Positions 1-8,206 of a DNA stretch of 64,000 nt are shown piece after piece. The translations under genes were made by a program, and so were the position numbers. Source of the DNA: DATLGB01 sp964242305 (GTDB lineage Bacteria > Actinomycetota > Thermoleophilia > Solirubrobacterales > Solirubrobacteraceae); contig CAXTBB010000020.1 in assembly GCA_964242305.1 (NCBI GenBank), forward strand, positions 1 to 64,000. Reading direction: 5' to 3'. The notes beneath the pieces were generated by a model that was not told the origin of the DNA, ran no database searches, and saw only the letters and a list, made by a program, of their open reading frames with translations. Each line of letters begins with the position of its first letter. Position 1 is the first letter of the stretch.

Positions 1-856
1 GCGCCTCCGTGGCGCCGTGGGCCTTCGTCGTCAGCGTGTCGCCGACGGCCAGCAGGGTGACGTCCTTGACGCCCGTGATCAGGTAGCCGACCTCCCCCAC
101 GCTGAGCGACTTGACCGCGACCATCGCCGGGGTGAAGAAGCCGATGTCGTCGATCTCGGCCTCCGTGCCGTTGGCCATCGCGCGGATCGCGTCACCCTTG
201 GTGAACGTCCCGTCGACGACGCGGATGTAGGCGATCACGCCGCGGTACTGGTCGAACTCGGAGTCGAAGATCAGCGCGCGCGGCGGGGCGTCCGCGTCGC
301 CGTCGGGCGCGGGCACCTTCTCCACGAGCTCGTCGAGGATGTCGAGCACGCCGTCCCCCGTCTTGGCCGAGATGCGGCGGACGTCACCGGGGTCGCCGCC
401 GAGCAGGTCGGCGACCTCCTCCGCGACGCGCTCGGGCTCGGCCCCGGGCAGGTCGATCTTGTTCAGGCAGGGGATGATCTCAAGGCCGCCCTCGACCGCC
501 AGGTAGGTGTTGGCCAGCGTCTGGGCCTCGACGCCCTGGGACGCGTCGACCACCAGCAGCGCGCCCTCGCAGGCGGCGAGGGAGCGGCTGACCTCGTACG
601 TGAAGTCCACGTGGCCGGGCGTGTCGATGAGGTGCAGCTGGTAGGTCTCGCCGTCGCGCGCCGTGTACTGGACGCGCACCGCCTGGGCCTTGATGGTGAT
701 GCCGCGCTCGCGCTCGAGGTCCATGCTGTCGAGCAGCTGAGCGCGCATCGCGCGCGGGTCGACGGTCTGGGTCATCTCGAGGATGCGGTCGGCCAGCGTC
801 GACTTGCCGTGGTCGATGTGGGCGATGATCGAGAAGTTGCGGATGCGGCTCTGCAC
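1..856 (-). CDS. lepA: Elongation factor 4 (LepA), 3' end cut by window edge
   Basis: Ribosome-associated translational GTPase that back-translocates or remodels stalled ribosomes. The 285 visible N-terminal codons carry the full G domain: the P-loop AHIDHGKST near residue 12, RGITIK (switch I), DTPGHVDF (G3) and NKID (G4), followed by the start of domain II. The order matches LepA rather than EF-G. The start is GTG at 854-856: an in-frame TAA lies five codons upstream, so no longer protein is possible. It begins 4 nt after the murJ stop. No Shine-Dalgarno is visible; a TAACGT hexamer inside the end of murJ sits 9 nt before the GTG. The C-terminal half lies beyond base 1. Confidence 0.97.
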   Translation of the reverse strand, partial: MQSRIRNFSIIAHIDHGKSTLADRILEMTQTVDPRAMRAQLLDSMDLERERGITIKAQAVRVQYTARDGETYQLHLIDTPGHVDFTYEVSRSLAACEGALLVVDASQGVEAQTLANTYLAVEGGLEIIPCLNKIDLPGAEPERVAEEVADLLGGDPGDVRRISAKTGDGVLDILDELVEKVPAPDGDADAPPRALIFDSEFDQYRGVIAYIRVVDGTFTKGDAIRAMANGTEAEIDDIGFFTPAMVAVKSLSVGEVGYLITGVKDVTLLAVGDTLTTKAHGATEA

Positions 857-860
857 GGGG

Positions 861-2414
861 TTACGACGTTAGGCGGCGCATCAGGCTCGTGGCCTCGGGC
901 ACGCGGGCGAGCAGGACGAGCCCGAGATAGGCCGCGAACCCGGCCGCGATGGCCAGCCCGACGGTCACGATCTGGGCCAGCAGCGCCTCCCCGATGGCGT
1001 CGTCGAGCAGCCGGTGGACGAGGTAGGCGAGCACGCCCGCGACCGCCGCGGCCGCCGTCATCCCGGCCAGGCCCTTCAGCGTGCGGACGATCTCGAACCC
1101 CTGCAGCTGGCGGCGCAGGTAGACGACCTGCTGGAGCGTCATGACCAGGCTGGAGATCGCCGTCGCCGCCACGACGCCGGCGATGCCGAAGGGCCCGTAG
1201 AGGACCAGCGACAGGACGGCGTTGACGACCAGGCTGGCGCCGGCCAGCGCGGTCGGCAGCCACGGCCGCTGCAGGGCGAAGAAGGTCCGCGTGAGCATCA
1301 GGTTCGCGCCCGCGAAGGGCAGGCTGAAGGCGAACCAGAACAGGGCGGTGGACACGTCCTCGGTGGCCGCGTTCCCGAACGCGCCGCGCTCGTAGACGAG
1401 CTGGGTGATGGGTTCGCTCAGCGCCAGCAGGAGCGCCGCGCACGGGATCAGCGCGAGGAAGATCGTCCGCATCCCCTCCCCGCTCCAGCGCCGCAGGCCG
1501 GGCAGGTCGCGGCGGGTGGCGAGGCGGCTGAGCTGGGGGAACAGGACGGTCGCCACCGCCACGGAGAACATCCCCTGCGGGAGCATGTAGATGCGGAAGG
1601 CGGCGTCGATCGCGCGCGGGGCGCCGTCGCTGATCAGCGTGCCGATGCTCGAGTTGATGACCAGGTCGACGTTGATGACGCCGAGGCCGAGGGAGACGGG
1701 GAGCATCAGCGTGAGGACGCGCTTGAGGCGCGGGTCGCTCCAGTCGAACGAGATGCGCAGCGGGAAGCCGACCCGCTTGAGGACGGGTAGGACCATGGCC
1801 AGCTGGACCGCCGTGGCGACGAGCACGCCGATCGCGTACGCGTAGATCTGGTAGCGCTCGGCGAACAGGCCGCGCAGCCCGACCATCCCGGCGATGATCA
1901 CGACGTTCCAGACCAGCGGGGCGATCGCCGGGAGGCTGAAGTGGTCGTAGGCGGCCAGGATCCCGACCACGAGGCCGTTGACCCCCAGCAGGACGACGAT
2001 CGGGAACAGCACGCGGCTGAGCCCGACGAGCAGGTCGACGTCGAACGGGCTCAGCTCGTCCCCGGCGAAGAGCGGCATGACCACGCCGGCGGCGAGGACG
2101 AAGAGCGCGCTGATGGCGCCGACGGCGACCAGGATGAGACCGAGCAGCGACGCGGCCAGCGCGTGCGCCTCGCGTTTGCGGTCCTGCTCGAGCAGCTCGG
2201 TGAAGACGGGGACGAAGGCGCTGGAGAGCGCGGCGTCGGCGACCAGCGCGCGGATCAGGTTGGGGACCTGGAAGGCGAGCGTGAAGGCCGACGCGGGCCC
2301 CGTGACGCCGAAGTAGTAGGCCGCCGCGATCTCGCGGACGAGCCCGGCGACCCGCGACAGCCCCGTGAAGACGGAGAAGATCGCGGTGTTGCGGACGACC
2401 CGGCTCTGGCCCAC
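861..2414 (-). CDS. murJ: Lipid II flippase MurJ (MviN family)
   Basis: Polytopic membrane protein of 517 residues that moves lipid II across the cytoplasmic membrane for peptidoglycan synthesis. The MviN/MATE-like pattern is clear: an N-terminal stretch with SRVAGLVREI and AFQVPNLIRALVADAALSSAFVPVF, about 14 hydrophobic segments, and conserved Arg/Asp residues in the central cavity region. The start is GTG at 2412-2414, 9 nt behind a TACTGT hexamer and with no ribosome binding site. It is divergent from rpsT with only 26 bp between the start codons. lepA follows 4 nt after its TAA stop. The length is normal for the family without the kinase-like extension seen in mycobacteria. Confidence 0.95.
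   Translation of the reverse strand: MGQSRVVRNTAIFSVFTGLSRVAGLVREIAAAYYFGVTGPASAFTLAFQVPNLIRALVADAALSSAFVPVFTELLEQDRKREAHALAASLLGLILVAVGAISALFVLAAGVVMPLFAGDELSPFDVDLLVGLSRVLFPIVVLLGVNGLVVGILAAYDHFSLPAIAPLVWNVVIIAGMVGLRGLFAERYQIYAYAIGVLVATAVQLAMVLPVLKRVGFPLRISFDWSDPRLKRVLTLMLPVSLGLGVINVDLVINSSIGTLISDGAPRAIDAAFRIYMLPQGMFSVAVATVLFPQLSRLATRRDLPGLRRWSGEGMRTIFLALIPCAALLLALSEPITQLVYERGAFGNAATEDVSTALFWFAFSLPFAGANLMLTRTFFALQRPWLPTALAGASLVVNAVLSLVLYGPFGIAGVVAATAISSLVMTLQQVVYLRRQLQGFEIVRTLKGLAGMTAAAAVAGVLAYLVHRLLDDAIGEALLAQIVTVGLAIAAGFAAYLGLVLLARVPEATSLMRRLTS
866..871 (-). promoter_or_regulatory. Candidate -10 of lepA (TAACGT)
   Basis: TAACGT on the minus strand lies 9 nt before the lepA GTG, inside the last codons of murJ. 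The spacing fits a near-leaderless transcript. Found by eye; no -35 is recognisable. Confidence 0.45.
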
Positions 2415-2422
2415 GGCCGCGC

Positions 2423-2429
2423 TACAGTA
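2423..2429. promoter_or_regulatory. Overlapping divergent -10 elements for murJ and rpsT
   Basis: The heptamer TACAGTA reads TACAGT on the plus strand (12 nt before the rpsT ATG) and TACTGT on the minus strand (9 nt before the murJ GTG). Both fit TANNNT. The whole intergenic gap is 26 bp, so both transcripts would have leaders of only a few bases. Confidence 0.55.
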
Positions 2430-2440
2430 CGCGGCTGCCT

Positions 2441-2707
2441 ATGGCCAACATCGCGTCACAGAAGAAGCGCATCCTCCGCACCGAGCGGGAGCGTCTGGAG
2501 AACCGCCGCTACACGTCGGCGATCAAGACCTACTTCCGCCGGCTCGAGGCTGCCGTCGCCGCCGGCGACGACGCGGTGGCCGCCACGGAGCACCTCGCGC
2601 TGATCAAGGCCATCGACAAGGCGGTCAAGACGGGCGCCCTACATCGCAACACCGGCGCTCGCAAGAAGTCCCGCGCGGCACGGACGCGCGCCGCCGTCTC
2701 CGCCTAG
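2441..2707 (+). CDS. rpsT: 30S ribosomal protein S20
   Basis: Primary 16S rRNA-binding protein of the small subunit body. It has 88 residues, begins MANIASQKKRI and carries the basic helical pattern of S20 (RRYTSAIKTYFRRL, IDKAVKTGALHRNTGARKKSR). No Shine-Dalgarno precedes the ATG; a TACAGT hexamer ends 12 nt upstream. Its TAG stop overlaps by two bases the stop of the convergent lipoprotein gene on the other strand. Confidence 0.97.
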   Translation: MANIASQKKRILRTERERLENRRYTSAIKTYFRRLEAAVAAGDDAVAATEHLALIKAIDKAVKTGALHRNTGARKKSRAARTRAAVSA

Positions 2708-3474
2708 AGGCCCGGCGGGTGGCGGGCCTCGAAGCCCGCGTTGGTTCGCAGCGCGTTCTGCCAGCGGCTGAAGTGGTTCTCCGTGCTCGCCGCGCTGGTG
2801 TCGAAGCGGATGCCGGCGACGGTCATGTACACGTGGCCGCCGTTGGCGTAGATGGTGATCCACTTGCCGGGGCCGGGCTTGCCGTAGGCCATCAGGTCGC
2901 CTGAGGTGTGCGGGCCGTCGATCAGGCCGGCGAAGTAGAGCGCGTAGGAGACGGAGCCGCTGCAGTCGTAGCCGTTGTCCTTGAACCGGCCGTGGCCCCC
3001 GCCCCACTTGTACGGGGTGCGGGCGATGATGTTGCCGGCGCGGATGACGTCGAGGACGGCGTCGGGCGCCTCCAGGGGCGGGAGCGCGACGCCGTTGGCC
3101 AGCGCGGTCGCCTTCTTCGCGCTCAGGTCCTTCGCGTTGGGGTCCGTGCTGCGGCCGGTGGTGGTGTCGGTGGCCGGCCCGGTCGGCTTGGGCAGGCTGG
3201 TGTCGTCGGCGGACGCGGTGCCGGCGTCGGCGGGCAGCGAGTCGGCGGCGGTGGACGTCGTCTTGCCGGCCTCGGGCGTGACGAGCTTCGGCCGCGCCTT
3301 CGGGAGCGGCGCCATCGCCTCCGGCTTGCCCTTGGCGGCGGTGCCGGCCGGCGCGGACGCGGTCCGCTCCGTCTCGCTGCCGCACCCCGCGAGCGCGGCC
3401 AGGGTGAGGAGGATCGCCGCCGGGCGGATCATGGCGGCCATGGTAGACCGGCCCTCGGGACGTGCGACGCTCAT
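2704..3474 (-). CDS. NlpC/P60-like putative cell-wall hydrolase lipoprotein
   Basis: 256 residues. The ATG at 3474 has a good AGAGGA site 5 nt upstream, which decides the start; this gives an arginine-containing n-region, a hydrophobic stretch and a lipobox ending LAGC with Cys31. A Pro/Ala/Thr-rich linker of about 100 residues follows. The C-terminal domain has YDCSGSVSYAL (candidate catalytic Cys about residue 167) and GGHVYM (candidate His), the Cys-His arrangement of NlpC/P60 peptidases, preceded by PYKWGGGHG. Likely membrane-anchored and facing peptidoglycan. Substrate unknown. Its stop overlaps that of convergent rpsT. Confidence 0.75.
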   Translation of the reverse strand: MSVARPEGRSTMAAMIRPAAILLTLAALAGCGSETERTASAPAGTAAKGKPEAMAPLPKARPKLVTPEAGKTTSTAADSLPADAGTASADDTSLPKPTGPATDTTTGRSTDPNAKDLSAKKATALANGVALPPLEAPDAVLDVIRAGNIIARTPYKWGGGHGRFKDNGYDCSGSVSYALYFAGLIDGPHTSGDLMAYGKPGPGKWITIYANGGHVYMTVAGIRFDTSAASTENHFSRWQNALRTNAGFEARHPPGL

Positions 3475-3510
3475 CCGTTCCTCTTCGGCACGAGCGGGCG
3501 GGCGGGCGAG

Positions 3511-4488
3511 TCAGCCGGCGATCGCGGTGAGGACGCGGACGGCGGTGGTCTCCTCGTCGAGCTCGCCGCCGGTGCCGCCGCGCGACGCGTACTCGAGGTC
3601 GGCGAGCAGCTCCAGCGCGTGCGCGAACACCTCGGGATCCTTGCCCCGCACCTCCGCGATCAGGTTGTCGGCGGCGAACGGCGGCATCCGCAGCCGGCCC
3701 TTGATCTGGCTCGCGCTCTCGCCGCGGTCGAGGCCGACGGCGATCGTGTGGGCGTCCCGCACGCGCCGGACGATGGCGAACAGCAGGCCGGGAACGCGAT
3801 CGCCCTGGCCGCGCAGCTCGACGAACGCGCGCATCGCCGCGCGGCGGTCCCCGGCCACGACGGCGTCGGCGAGCGTCCAGTTCTTGCGCTCGGAGCTGCC
3901 CGCGACGATGGCGTCGACCTCCTCGGCGGACGGCTCCGCGCCGGGTCCGAGGTCCAGCGCCAGCTTCTCCAGCTCGCGCAGGAGGCGCTGCTGGCGCTCG
4001 CCGGTGCGCGCGATCAGCGCGCGGGCCGCGTGGAAGTCGAGCGTGAGGCCGAGCTCCTGGGCGCGAGCCTGGACCCAGCGCGGCAGGTCGCGGCCCTTCA
4101 CGGTCGCCTCGTTCTGCACCACGCCGCCGGCGGCGGTCACGGCCTTGTGCAGCGTCGCGGGCGTCTTGGAGCGGCCCTCCTCGCGGGCGAAGAAGGCGAC
4201 CGTGAGCGTCTCGGGATCGAGCGTCTTGAGCGCGGCGATCACGGGTTCGGTGTCGGCGTCCTTCCAGCGCTCGACGCCGTCGGCGATCACGAACCGTCGC
4301 CCGACGGCGAAGGTCATCGCATTCAGCGCCGCCGCGACCTGGTCCGGCGTGCTCGCCTCGCCCTCGAAGACCTCGACGCCGGCGCTGCCGCTCTCGGCCT
4401 CCGCGACCGCCCGCAGCCGGGACCGGCGCTCGGCGATGCGGCCGTGGTCGTCCCCGTGAATCAGATAGGCGGCCTTGAAGGTCGGCAC
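3511..4488 (-). CDS. holA: DNA polymerase III subunit delta (HolA)
   Basis: Clamp-loader subunit that opens the beta sliding clamp; 325 residues. It begins VPTFKAAYLIHGDD, the usual start of delta proteins, and has the degenerate AAA+ domain (FARVIADGVERWKD-like strand, VAFFAREEGR) and the helical collar. GTG at 4488 is chosen from the family N-terminus and from a TAGCGT hexamer 8 nt upstream; the frame stays open further upstream but that part looks non-coding. It follows comEA-comEC, a common neighbourhood for holA, and lies 11 nt after the preceding gene. Confidence 0.9.
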   Translation of the reverse strand: MPTFKAAYLIHGDDHGRIAERRSRLRAVAEAESGSAGVEVFEGEASTPDQVAAALNAMTFAVGRRFVIADGVERWKDADTEPVIAALKTLDPETLTVAFFAREEGRSKTPATLHKAVTAAGGVVQNEATVKGRDLPRWVQARAQELGLTLDFHAARALIARTGERQQRLLRELEKLALDLGPGAEPSAEEVDAIVAGSSERKNWTLADAVVAGDRRAAMRAFVELRGQGDRVPGLLFAIVRRVRDAHTIAVGLDRGESASQIKGRLRMPPFAADNLIAEVRGKDPEVFAHALELLADLEYASRGGTGGELDEETTAVRVLTAIAG

Positions 4489-4496
4489 GGCGGCGG

Positions 4497-4502
4497 ACGC
4501 TA
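4497..4502 (-). promoter_or_regulatory. Candidate -10 of holA built from the upstream TAG stop
   Basis: The TAG stop of the preceding gene (4500-4502) is the first half of TAGCGT, which ends 8 nt before the holA GTG. One of four such stop/-10 overlaps in the window. Confidence 0.5.
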
Positions 4503-5084
4503 GCGCTCGGTCGTGGCGCTGGGGTGAAGGAGGGGGACCGCGCCCGACCAGCCGTCGCGCAGGAGCGCGAGGAGGGTGGGCGGGGTGATCACCTGCGCTC
4601 GGCCGCGCGGACGCGGCGTCGCCTCCCGGTAGCCGCGCGGGGTCCAGGACCGCAGCGCGTCGCCGACGACGAGGTGCGGCTCGTCGTCGTGCACGACGAA
4701 GGCGCCGGTCGGGAGGTCGGCGAAGTCGGCCTGATGGACGCGACCGCGTTCCGCGGCGAGCCGGGCGTCGATCGCGTCCGCTCTCCCCCAGCGCGCCTTG
4801 ACCCGGTCGAAGTCGCGGCGGCGGCATTCGGCGCACGGCCGGTGGCCGGCGGCGAACGCGGTCGCCTCGTCGAGGAAGAACAGGCCCGTGTAGCGGCCGG
4901 GCGGCATCGCCTCGCGGTGGCGGCCCCTGAACTCGAGCCGGCAGGCGATCCACCGGCGTGTGGCCTGCCGGCGGACGATCGCACCGTCCGCATCGTGCAG
5001 GCAGCCGCGGTTGCCGAACACGAGCCCGCGGGCGGGAACGGCGATCAGCTCGCCCATGGGTGTGACGCGATTGCGACGGGCCAT
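4500..5084 (-). CDS. Conserved protein of unknown function with Ada-like cysteine motif
   Basis: 194 residues from the ATG at 5084. I recognise the sequence type (GNRGCLHD near residue 24, RRWIACRLEF near 43, FFLDEATAFAAGHRPCAECRR near 69) as a widespread uncharacterised actinobacterial family, but know no function. Cysteines 28, 48, 84 and 87 could hold one zinc. The stretch AGHRPCAECR resembles AGFRPCKRC at the end of the N-terminal metal-binding domain of the Ada DNA-repair protein. It lies between comEC and holA, a DNA uptake/replication context, 20 nt after comEC. A nucleic-acid role is only inferred. Confidence 0.6.
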   Translation of the reverse strand: MARRNRVTPMGELIAVPARGLVFGNRGCLHDADGAIVRRQATRRWIACRLEFRGRHREAMPPGRYTGLFFLDEATAFAAGHRPCAECRRRDFDRVKARWGRADAIDARLAAERGRVHQADFADLPTGAFVVHDDEPHLVVGDALRSWTPRGYREATPRPRGRAQVITPPTLLALLRDGWSGAVPLLHPSATTER

Positions 5085-5104
5085 GACCAGACTGTGAAGG
5101 ATCG

Positions 5105-7417
5105 CTAGCCGTGGCGGATGCGGGTGGTCCACATCCGCTCGCCGGTGACGTGGAGCTGGACGGTGCCGTCCTGGTCGGTGCGGTAGACGTGCGGGACGGT
5201 CCGCAGCGCCTTCAGCGTCTCCGGTGTGGGGTGGCCGTAGGTGTTGCGGCGGCCGACCTCGATGGCGGCGACCTGCGGTCGCAGCGTCTCCAACTCCGCC
5301 GGGAGGCCGGGGTCGGCGCTGCCGTGATGGGCGACCTTGAGCGCCTCGACCTGCGGCAGGTCGAGGGAGCCGGTGACGTCGGACTCGGCGTCGGCGGTCA
5401 GCAGCAGGTCGAAGCTGCCGCTGGTCACCTGCGCGACCAGCGCGCGGTTGTTGGGATCGCCCACCGGCGGGAGCCGCTCGGCCTCCGCGGTCGGGGACAG
5501 GAAGCGGATGGTGAGCGTGCCCAGGCGCAGGGTGTCGCCGGCGGCGAGGTCGGTGAGCCGTGCGCCCGCCGATCGAGCGGCCGCGGGATAGGCGCGCTGG
5601 ACGGCGGTCGACCACCCCCGGCCACCGTCGACGATCACGCGCGGGTGGAAGCGATCCACGACGGGGATCGCCATCCCCTCGTGGTCGGCCTGGGCGTGGG
5701 TGGTGACCAGGGTGTCCAGGCGTTCGACGCCGAGCTCGCGGAGGCGGCTCACGATCGGCCCGCCCGGCGGGCCGGTGTCGAACAGCACCGCGCGTCCGTC
5801 GCGCTGGATCAGCGTGGCGTCGCCCTGGCCGATGTCGAGGAAGCTGACGACGGTCTCTCCGGGCTTCGGCGGCGGGAGCCCGCCGGAGCCGCGCGCGACG
5901 AGGAAGACGATGGCCAGCGCGACGACGACGAGCGCTGGTCTCGGGGCGCGCCACACGAGCGCGAGCGCGGCATACCCGGCCAGCGCACCGAGCGCACCCG
6001 GCAGCCGCAGGGTGAGGACGCCGTGCGGGACGGCGGCCGCCGTGTTCGCCGCTCCGTCGACGAAACCGACGAGCGGACCGTTGATCGCGTTCAGCGGCGC
6101 CGCCAGGGCCGGGTCGATCTGGGCGAGCGCCGCCGCGATCATCCCCAGCCACATGATCGGCGCCACGACCGGCGCGACGATCACGTTGGCCGGCAGCGAG
6201 GCGAGCGACACCCGCCCGAAGTGGACGGCGAGCAGCGGAGCGGTGGCGATCGTGGCCGCGGCCGTCAGCGAGGCGGCCTCCGCCAGCGCCGGCGGCCACC
6301 GGCGCAGGCGCACCCGCAGCGCCGGCGCCAGCGCCATCAGACCGACCACCGCCGCGAACGACAGCTGCCAGCCGACGTCGCCGGCCGCGTAGGGGTTCAG
6401 CGCGAGCGTGACCGCCGCCGCCAGCCCGAGGGCGTACACCCGCGACGCGGGGCGCCCCGCGAGCGCCGCGATGAGCCCGGCGGCGCCCATCACCCCCGCC
6501 CGCTGGATCGACGCTCCCGCGCCGGTCAAGGGCACGTAGAGGGCGATGAGCACGATGGCCGCCGTCAGCCGCGGTCGCAGCGGCACCCCGACGAACCCGC
6601 CGACCGCCAGCGCCAGCGTGGCCAAGAGCAGCACGTTCGTGCCCGAGACCGCGAGCAGGTGCGCGAGCCCGGACGCCTGGAACGCCGCCTTCGTCTCCGC
6701 GTCGATGCGATCGTCGCCGCCGAGCACCATCCCGTCGAGCAGGGCGGCGTCCTGGCGAGGCAGTCCAACCGCCAGCCCGCGCTCGGCCCGCCGCCGCACC
6801 CCGTCGAGGACGCCGAGCAGCCCGCCGCGGCGATCGCCCGTCGGCCGAGCCTCGTCGACGATGACTCCCGCGAGCGCACCCCGGCGCCGCTGCACCTCGT
6901 CGAAGTCGTCCAGGGCCTCCAGCCGCCCCCGCACGTCGAGCACGTCGCCCGCCCCCAGGCGACCCGACGCGCCGGGGCGGGCGGCGCCGGCCTTTGCCGC
7001 GGCGGTGAGGCGGGAGCGGTCGGGGAGCTTGAGCAGCAGCGGCTCGCTGCGGATCTCCGCGCGCGCGACCACCTCTCCGGACGCGCGCTCGCGCAGCGGC
7101 TCGAGCAGGGTCGCGCGCACGTGCACCGCCGTGCCCAGCGCGCCCGGCAGGCGCCCGGTGTCGATCGCCGCCCGCCGCGCGTCCGCAGCCATCGCCCCGC
7201 CGAGGACCGCCACGACGACCAGCGCCGCGACGGGCGGCCGCGCCGCGATCCACGCGCCCGCAAGCGCTACCGGTGCCGCCAGCCACGGCGCCCGACCGCC
7301 GCAGAGGAGGCCGGCCACCAGCGCGAACAGGACGAGGTGGCGGACGTGCAGCCGCGCCACCGCCAGCCACTCGGCGGCGGCGACGGCGAAACGCGGGCCG
7401 GGGGCGCCGCCGGTCAC
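5105..7417 (-). CDS. comEC: ComEC/Rec2-type DNA uptake channel
   Basis: 770-residue polytopic membrane protein. Domain order: N-terminal membrane segments and an OB-fold-like region (about 90-200), the Competence domain with GLAHLLAVSGTNVLLL near 250, many membrane segments, and a C-terminal metallo-beta-lactamase domain from about 515 (VSFLDIGQGDATLI, THAQADHEGM, LKVAHHGS). The usual second His of the metallo-beta-lactamase signature is Gln here; deviations at this place are normal in ComEC. It would carry single-stranded DNA across the membrane during natural transformation. The GTG start overlaps the comEA stop as GTGA. Confidence 0.93.
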   Translation of the reverse strand: MTGGAPGPRFAVAAAEWLAVARLHVRHLVLFALVAGLLCGGRAPWLAAPVALAGAWIAARPPVAALVVVAVLGGAMAADARRAAIDTGRLPGALGTAVHVRATLLEPLRERASGEVVARAEIRSEPLLLKLPDRSRLTAAAKAGAARPGASGRLGAGDVLDVRGRLEALDDFDEVQRRRGALAGVIVDEARPTGDRRGGLLGVLDGVRRRAERGLAVGLPRQDAALLDGMVLGGDDRIDAETKAAFQASGLAHLLAVSGTNVLLLATLALAVGGFVGVPLRPRLTAAIVLIALYVPLTGAGASIQRAGVMGAAGLIAALAGRPASRVYALGLAAAVTLALNPYAAGDVGWQLSFAAVVGLMALAPALRVRLRRWPPALAEAASLTAAATIATAPLLAVHFGRVSLASLPANVIVAPVVAPIMWLGMIAAALAQIDPALAAPLNAINGPLVGFVDGAANTAAAVPHGVLTLRLPGALGALAGYAALALVWRAPRPALVVVALAIVFLVARGSGGLPPPKPGETVVSFLDIGQGDATLIQRDGRAVLFDTGPPGGPIVSRLRELGVERLDTLVTTHAQADHEGMAIPVVDRFHPRVIVDGGRGWSTAVQRAYPAAARSAGARLTDLAAGDTLRLGTLTIRFLSPTAEAERLPPVGDPNNRALVAQVTSGSFDLLLTADAESDVTGSLDLPQVEALKVAHHGSADPGLPAELETLRPQVAAIEVGRRNTYGHPTPETLKALRTVPHVYRTDQDGTVQLHVTGERMWTTRIRHG

Positions 7418-8028
7418 ACGGTGACCTTGTCGCGGAGGGAGGTCATCGTGGCTTCGCCGATACCGGGGACCTGGTCGAGCTCCTCGACGTTGCCGTAGCC
7501 GCCATGGGCCTCCCGGTAGTCGAGGATCTGCTGCGCGGTGACCGGGCCGATGCCCTGCAGGGCGTCCAGCTGCTCGAGCGTCGCCGTGTTGAGGTTGATC
7601 GGGCCGGCCGGGGTGACGGACGTGGCCACGCCTCCGGCAGCGGCGGTGACCGGGGGCGCGCGGGCCGGCACGATGATCTGCCGGCCGTCCTCGACCTTCT
7701 GGGCCAGGTTGACCTGCGTCAGGTCCGCCCGCCGGCGGGCGCCGCCGGCGCGGCGCACCGCGTCGTCGACCCGCGCGCCGGCCCGCATTCGGTACACGCC
7801 CGGCCGCAGCACCGCGCCCGCCACGTGCACGACCACCCGTCCCCCGCCGCTGCGACCGTCGCCCGACCCCGAGCCGCCGCCGCGCTGCACGGCGATCGGC
7901 TCCGCCGCGCCCGCGCCCTCCTCCTTGCGCGCCGACGCGACCTCGCGGACCCCGAACGCCAGCACCGCGAGCGCCGCGAGCGCATAGGCGACGAGGTGGC
8001 TGCGCGGGAGGTCGGGCACCCGCTCCAC
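7414..8028 (-). CDS. comEA: ComEA-type DNA receptor
   Basis: 204 residues: an N-terminal membrane anchor (about 10-30), a Gly/Ser-rich linker, an SLBB-like domain (VVVHVAGAVLRPGVYRMRAG, near 68-110) and a C-terminal helix-hairpin-helix pair (INLNTATLEQLDALQGIGPVTAQQIL and VEELDQVPGIGEATMTSL). This is the standard ComEA layout: a membrane-tethered protein that binds incoming double-stranded DNA and hands it to ComEC, encoded 4-bp overlapped downstream. GTG at 8026-8028 is taken as start; a second GTG three codons later is possible. Confidence 0.9.
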   Translation of the reverse strand: MERVPDLPRSHLVAYALAALAVLAFGVREVASARKEEGAGAAEPIAVQRGGGSGSGDGRSGGGRVVVHVAGAVLRPGVYRMRAGARVDDAVRRAGGARRRADLTQVNLAQKVEDGRQIIVPARAPPVTAAAGGVATSVTPAGPINLNTATLEQLDALQGIGPVTAQQILDYREAHGGYGNVEELDQVPGIGEATMTSLRDKVTV

Positions 8029-8140
8029 ACTGCCGCGAGGGAGGTGACCGATCTAGGCGCAGGTGTGAAAAAGGCCCGTCATGACTGCACCGTTTTCGCG
8101 CGATGGCACGACCTGGCCGTGACCGCGGACCGGCGACAGG

Positions 8141-8191
8141 CGGTGAGCCGGTCGTTCTGCTCGTCAGACGAGCGCAACGACTGGGTCACCG
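8141..8191. terminator. 25-bp imperfect inverted repeat behind leuS
   Basis: Two 25-nt arms (8141-8165 and 8167-8191) match at 21 of 25 positions around a single central base, ending 15 nt from the leuS stop on its downstream side and 112 nt before comEA. It would form a long stem in RNA and is best read as the leuS terminator. There is no U-run. Confidence 0.6.
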
Positions 8192-8206
8192 GCGGTGCGA
8201 GCGCGG

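Noticed and set aside
17..1144. Long plus-strand open frame opposite lepA and murJ
   Set aside because: Arg/Asp/Gly-rich shadow of the two genes on the other strand; no motif, and lepA/murJ are certain. The same applies to most long frames opposite comEC, leuS, rng, mrdA, valS and the kinase at 39065.
8029..8206. Possible T-box or leader peptide near leuS and comEA
   Set aside because: This stretch is downstream of leuS; the leuS leader itself is only a few bases. No T-box sequence is visible there or upstream of valS.
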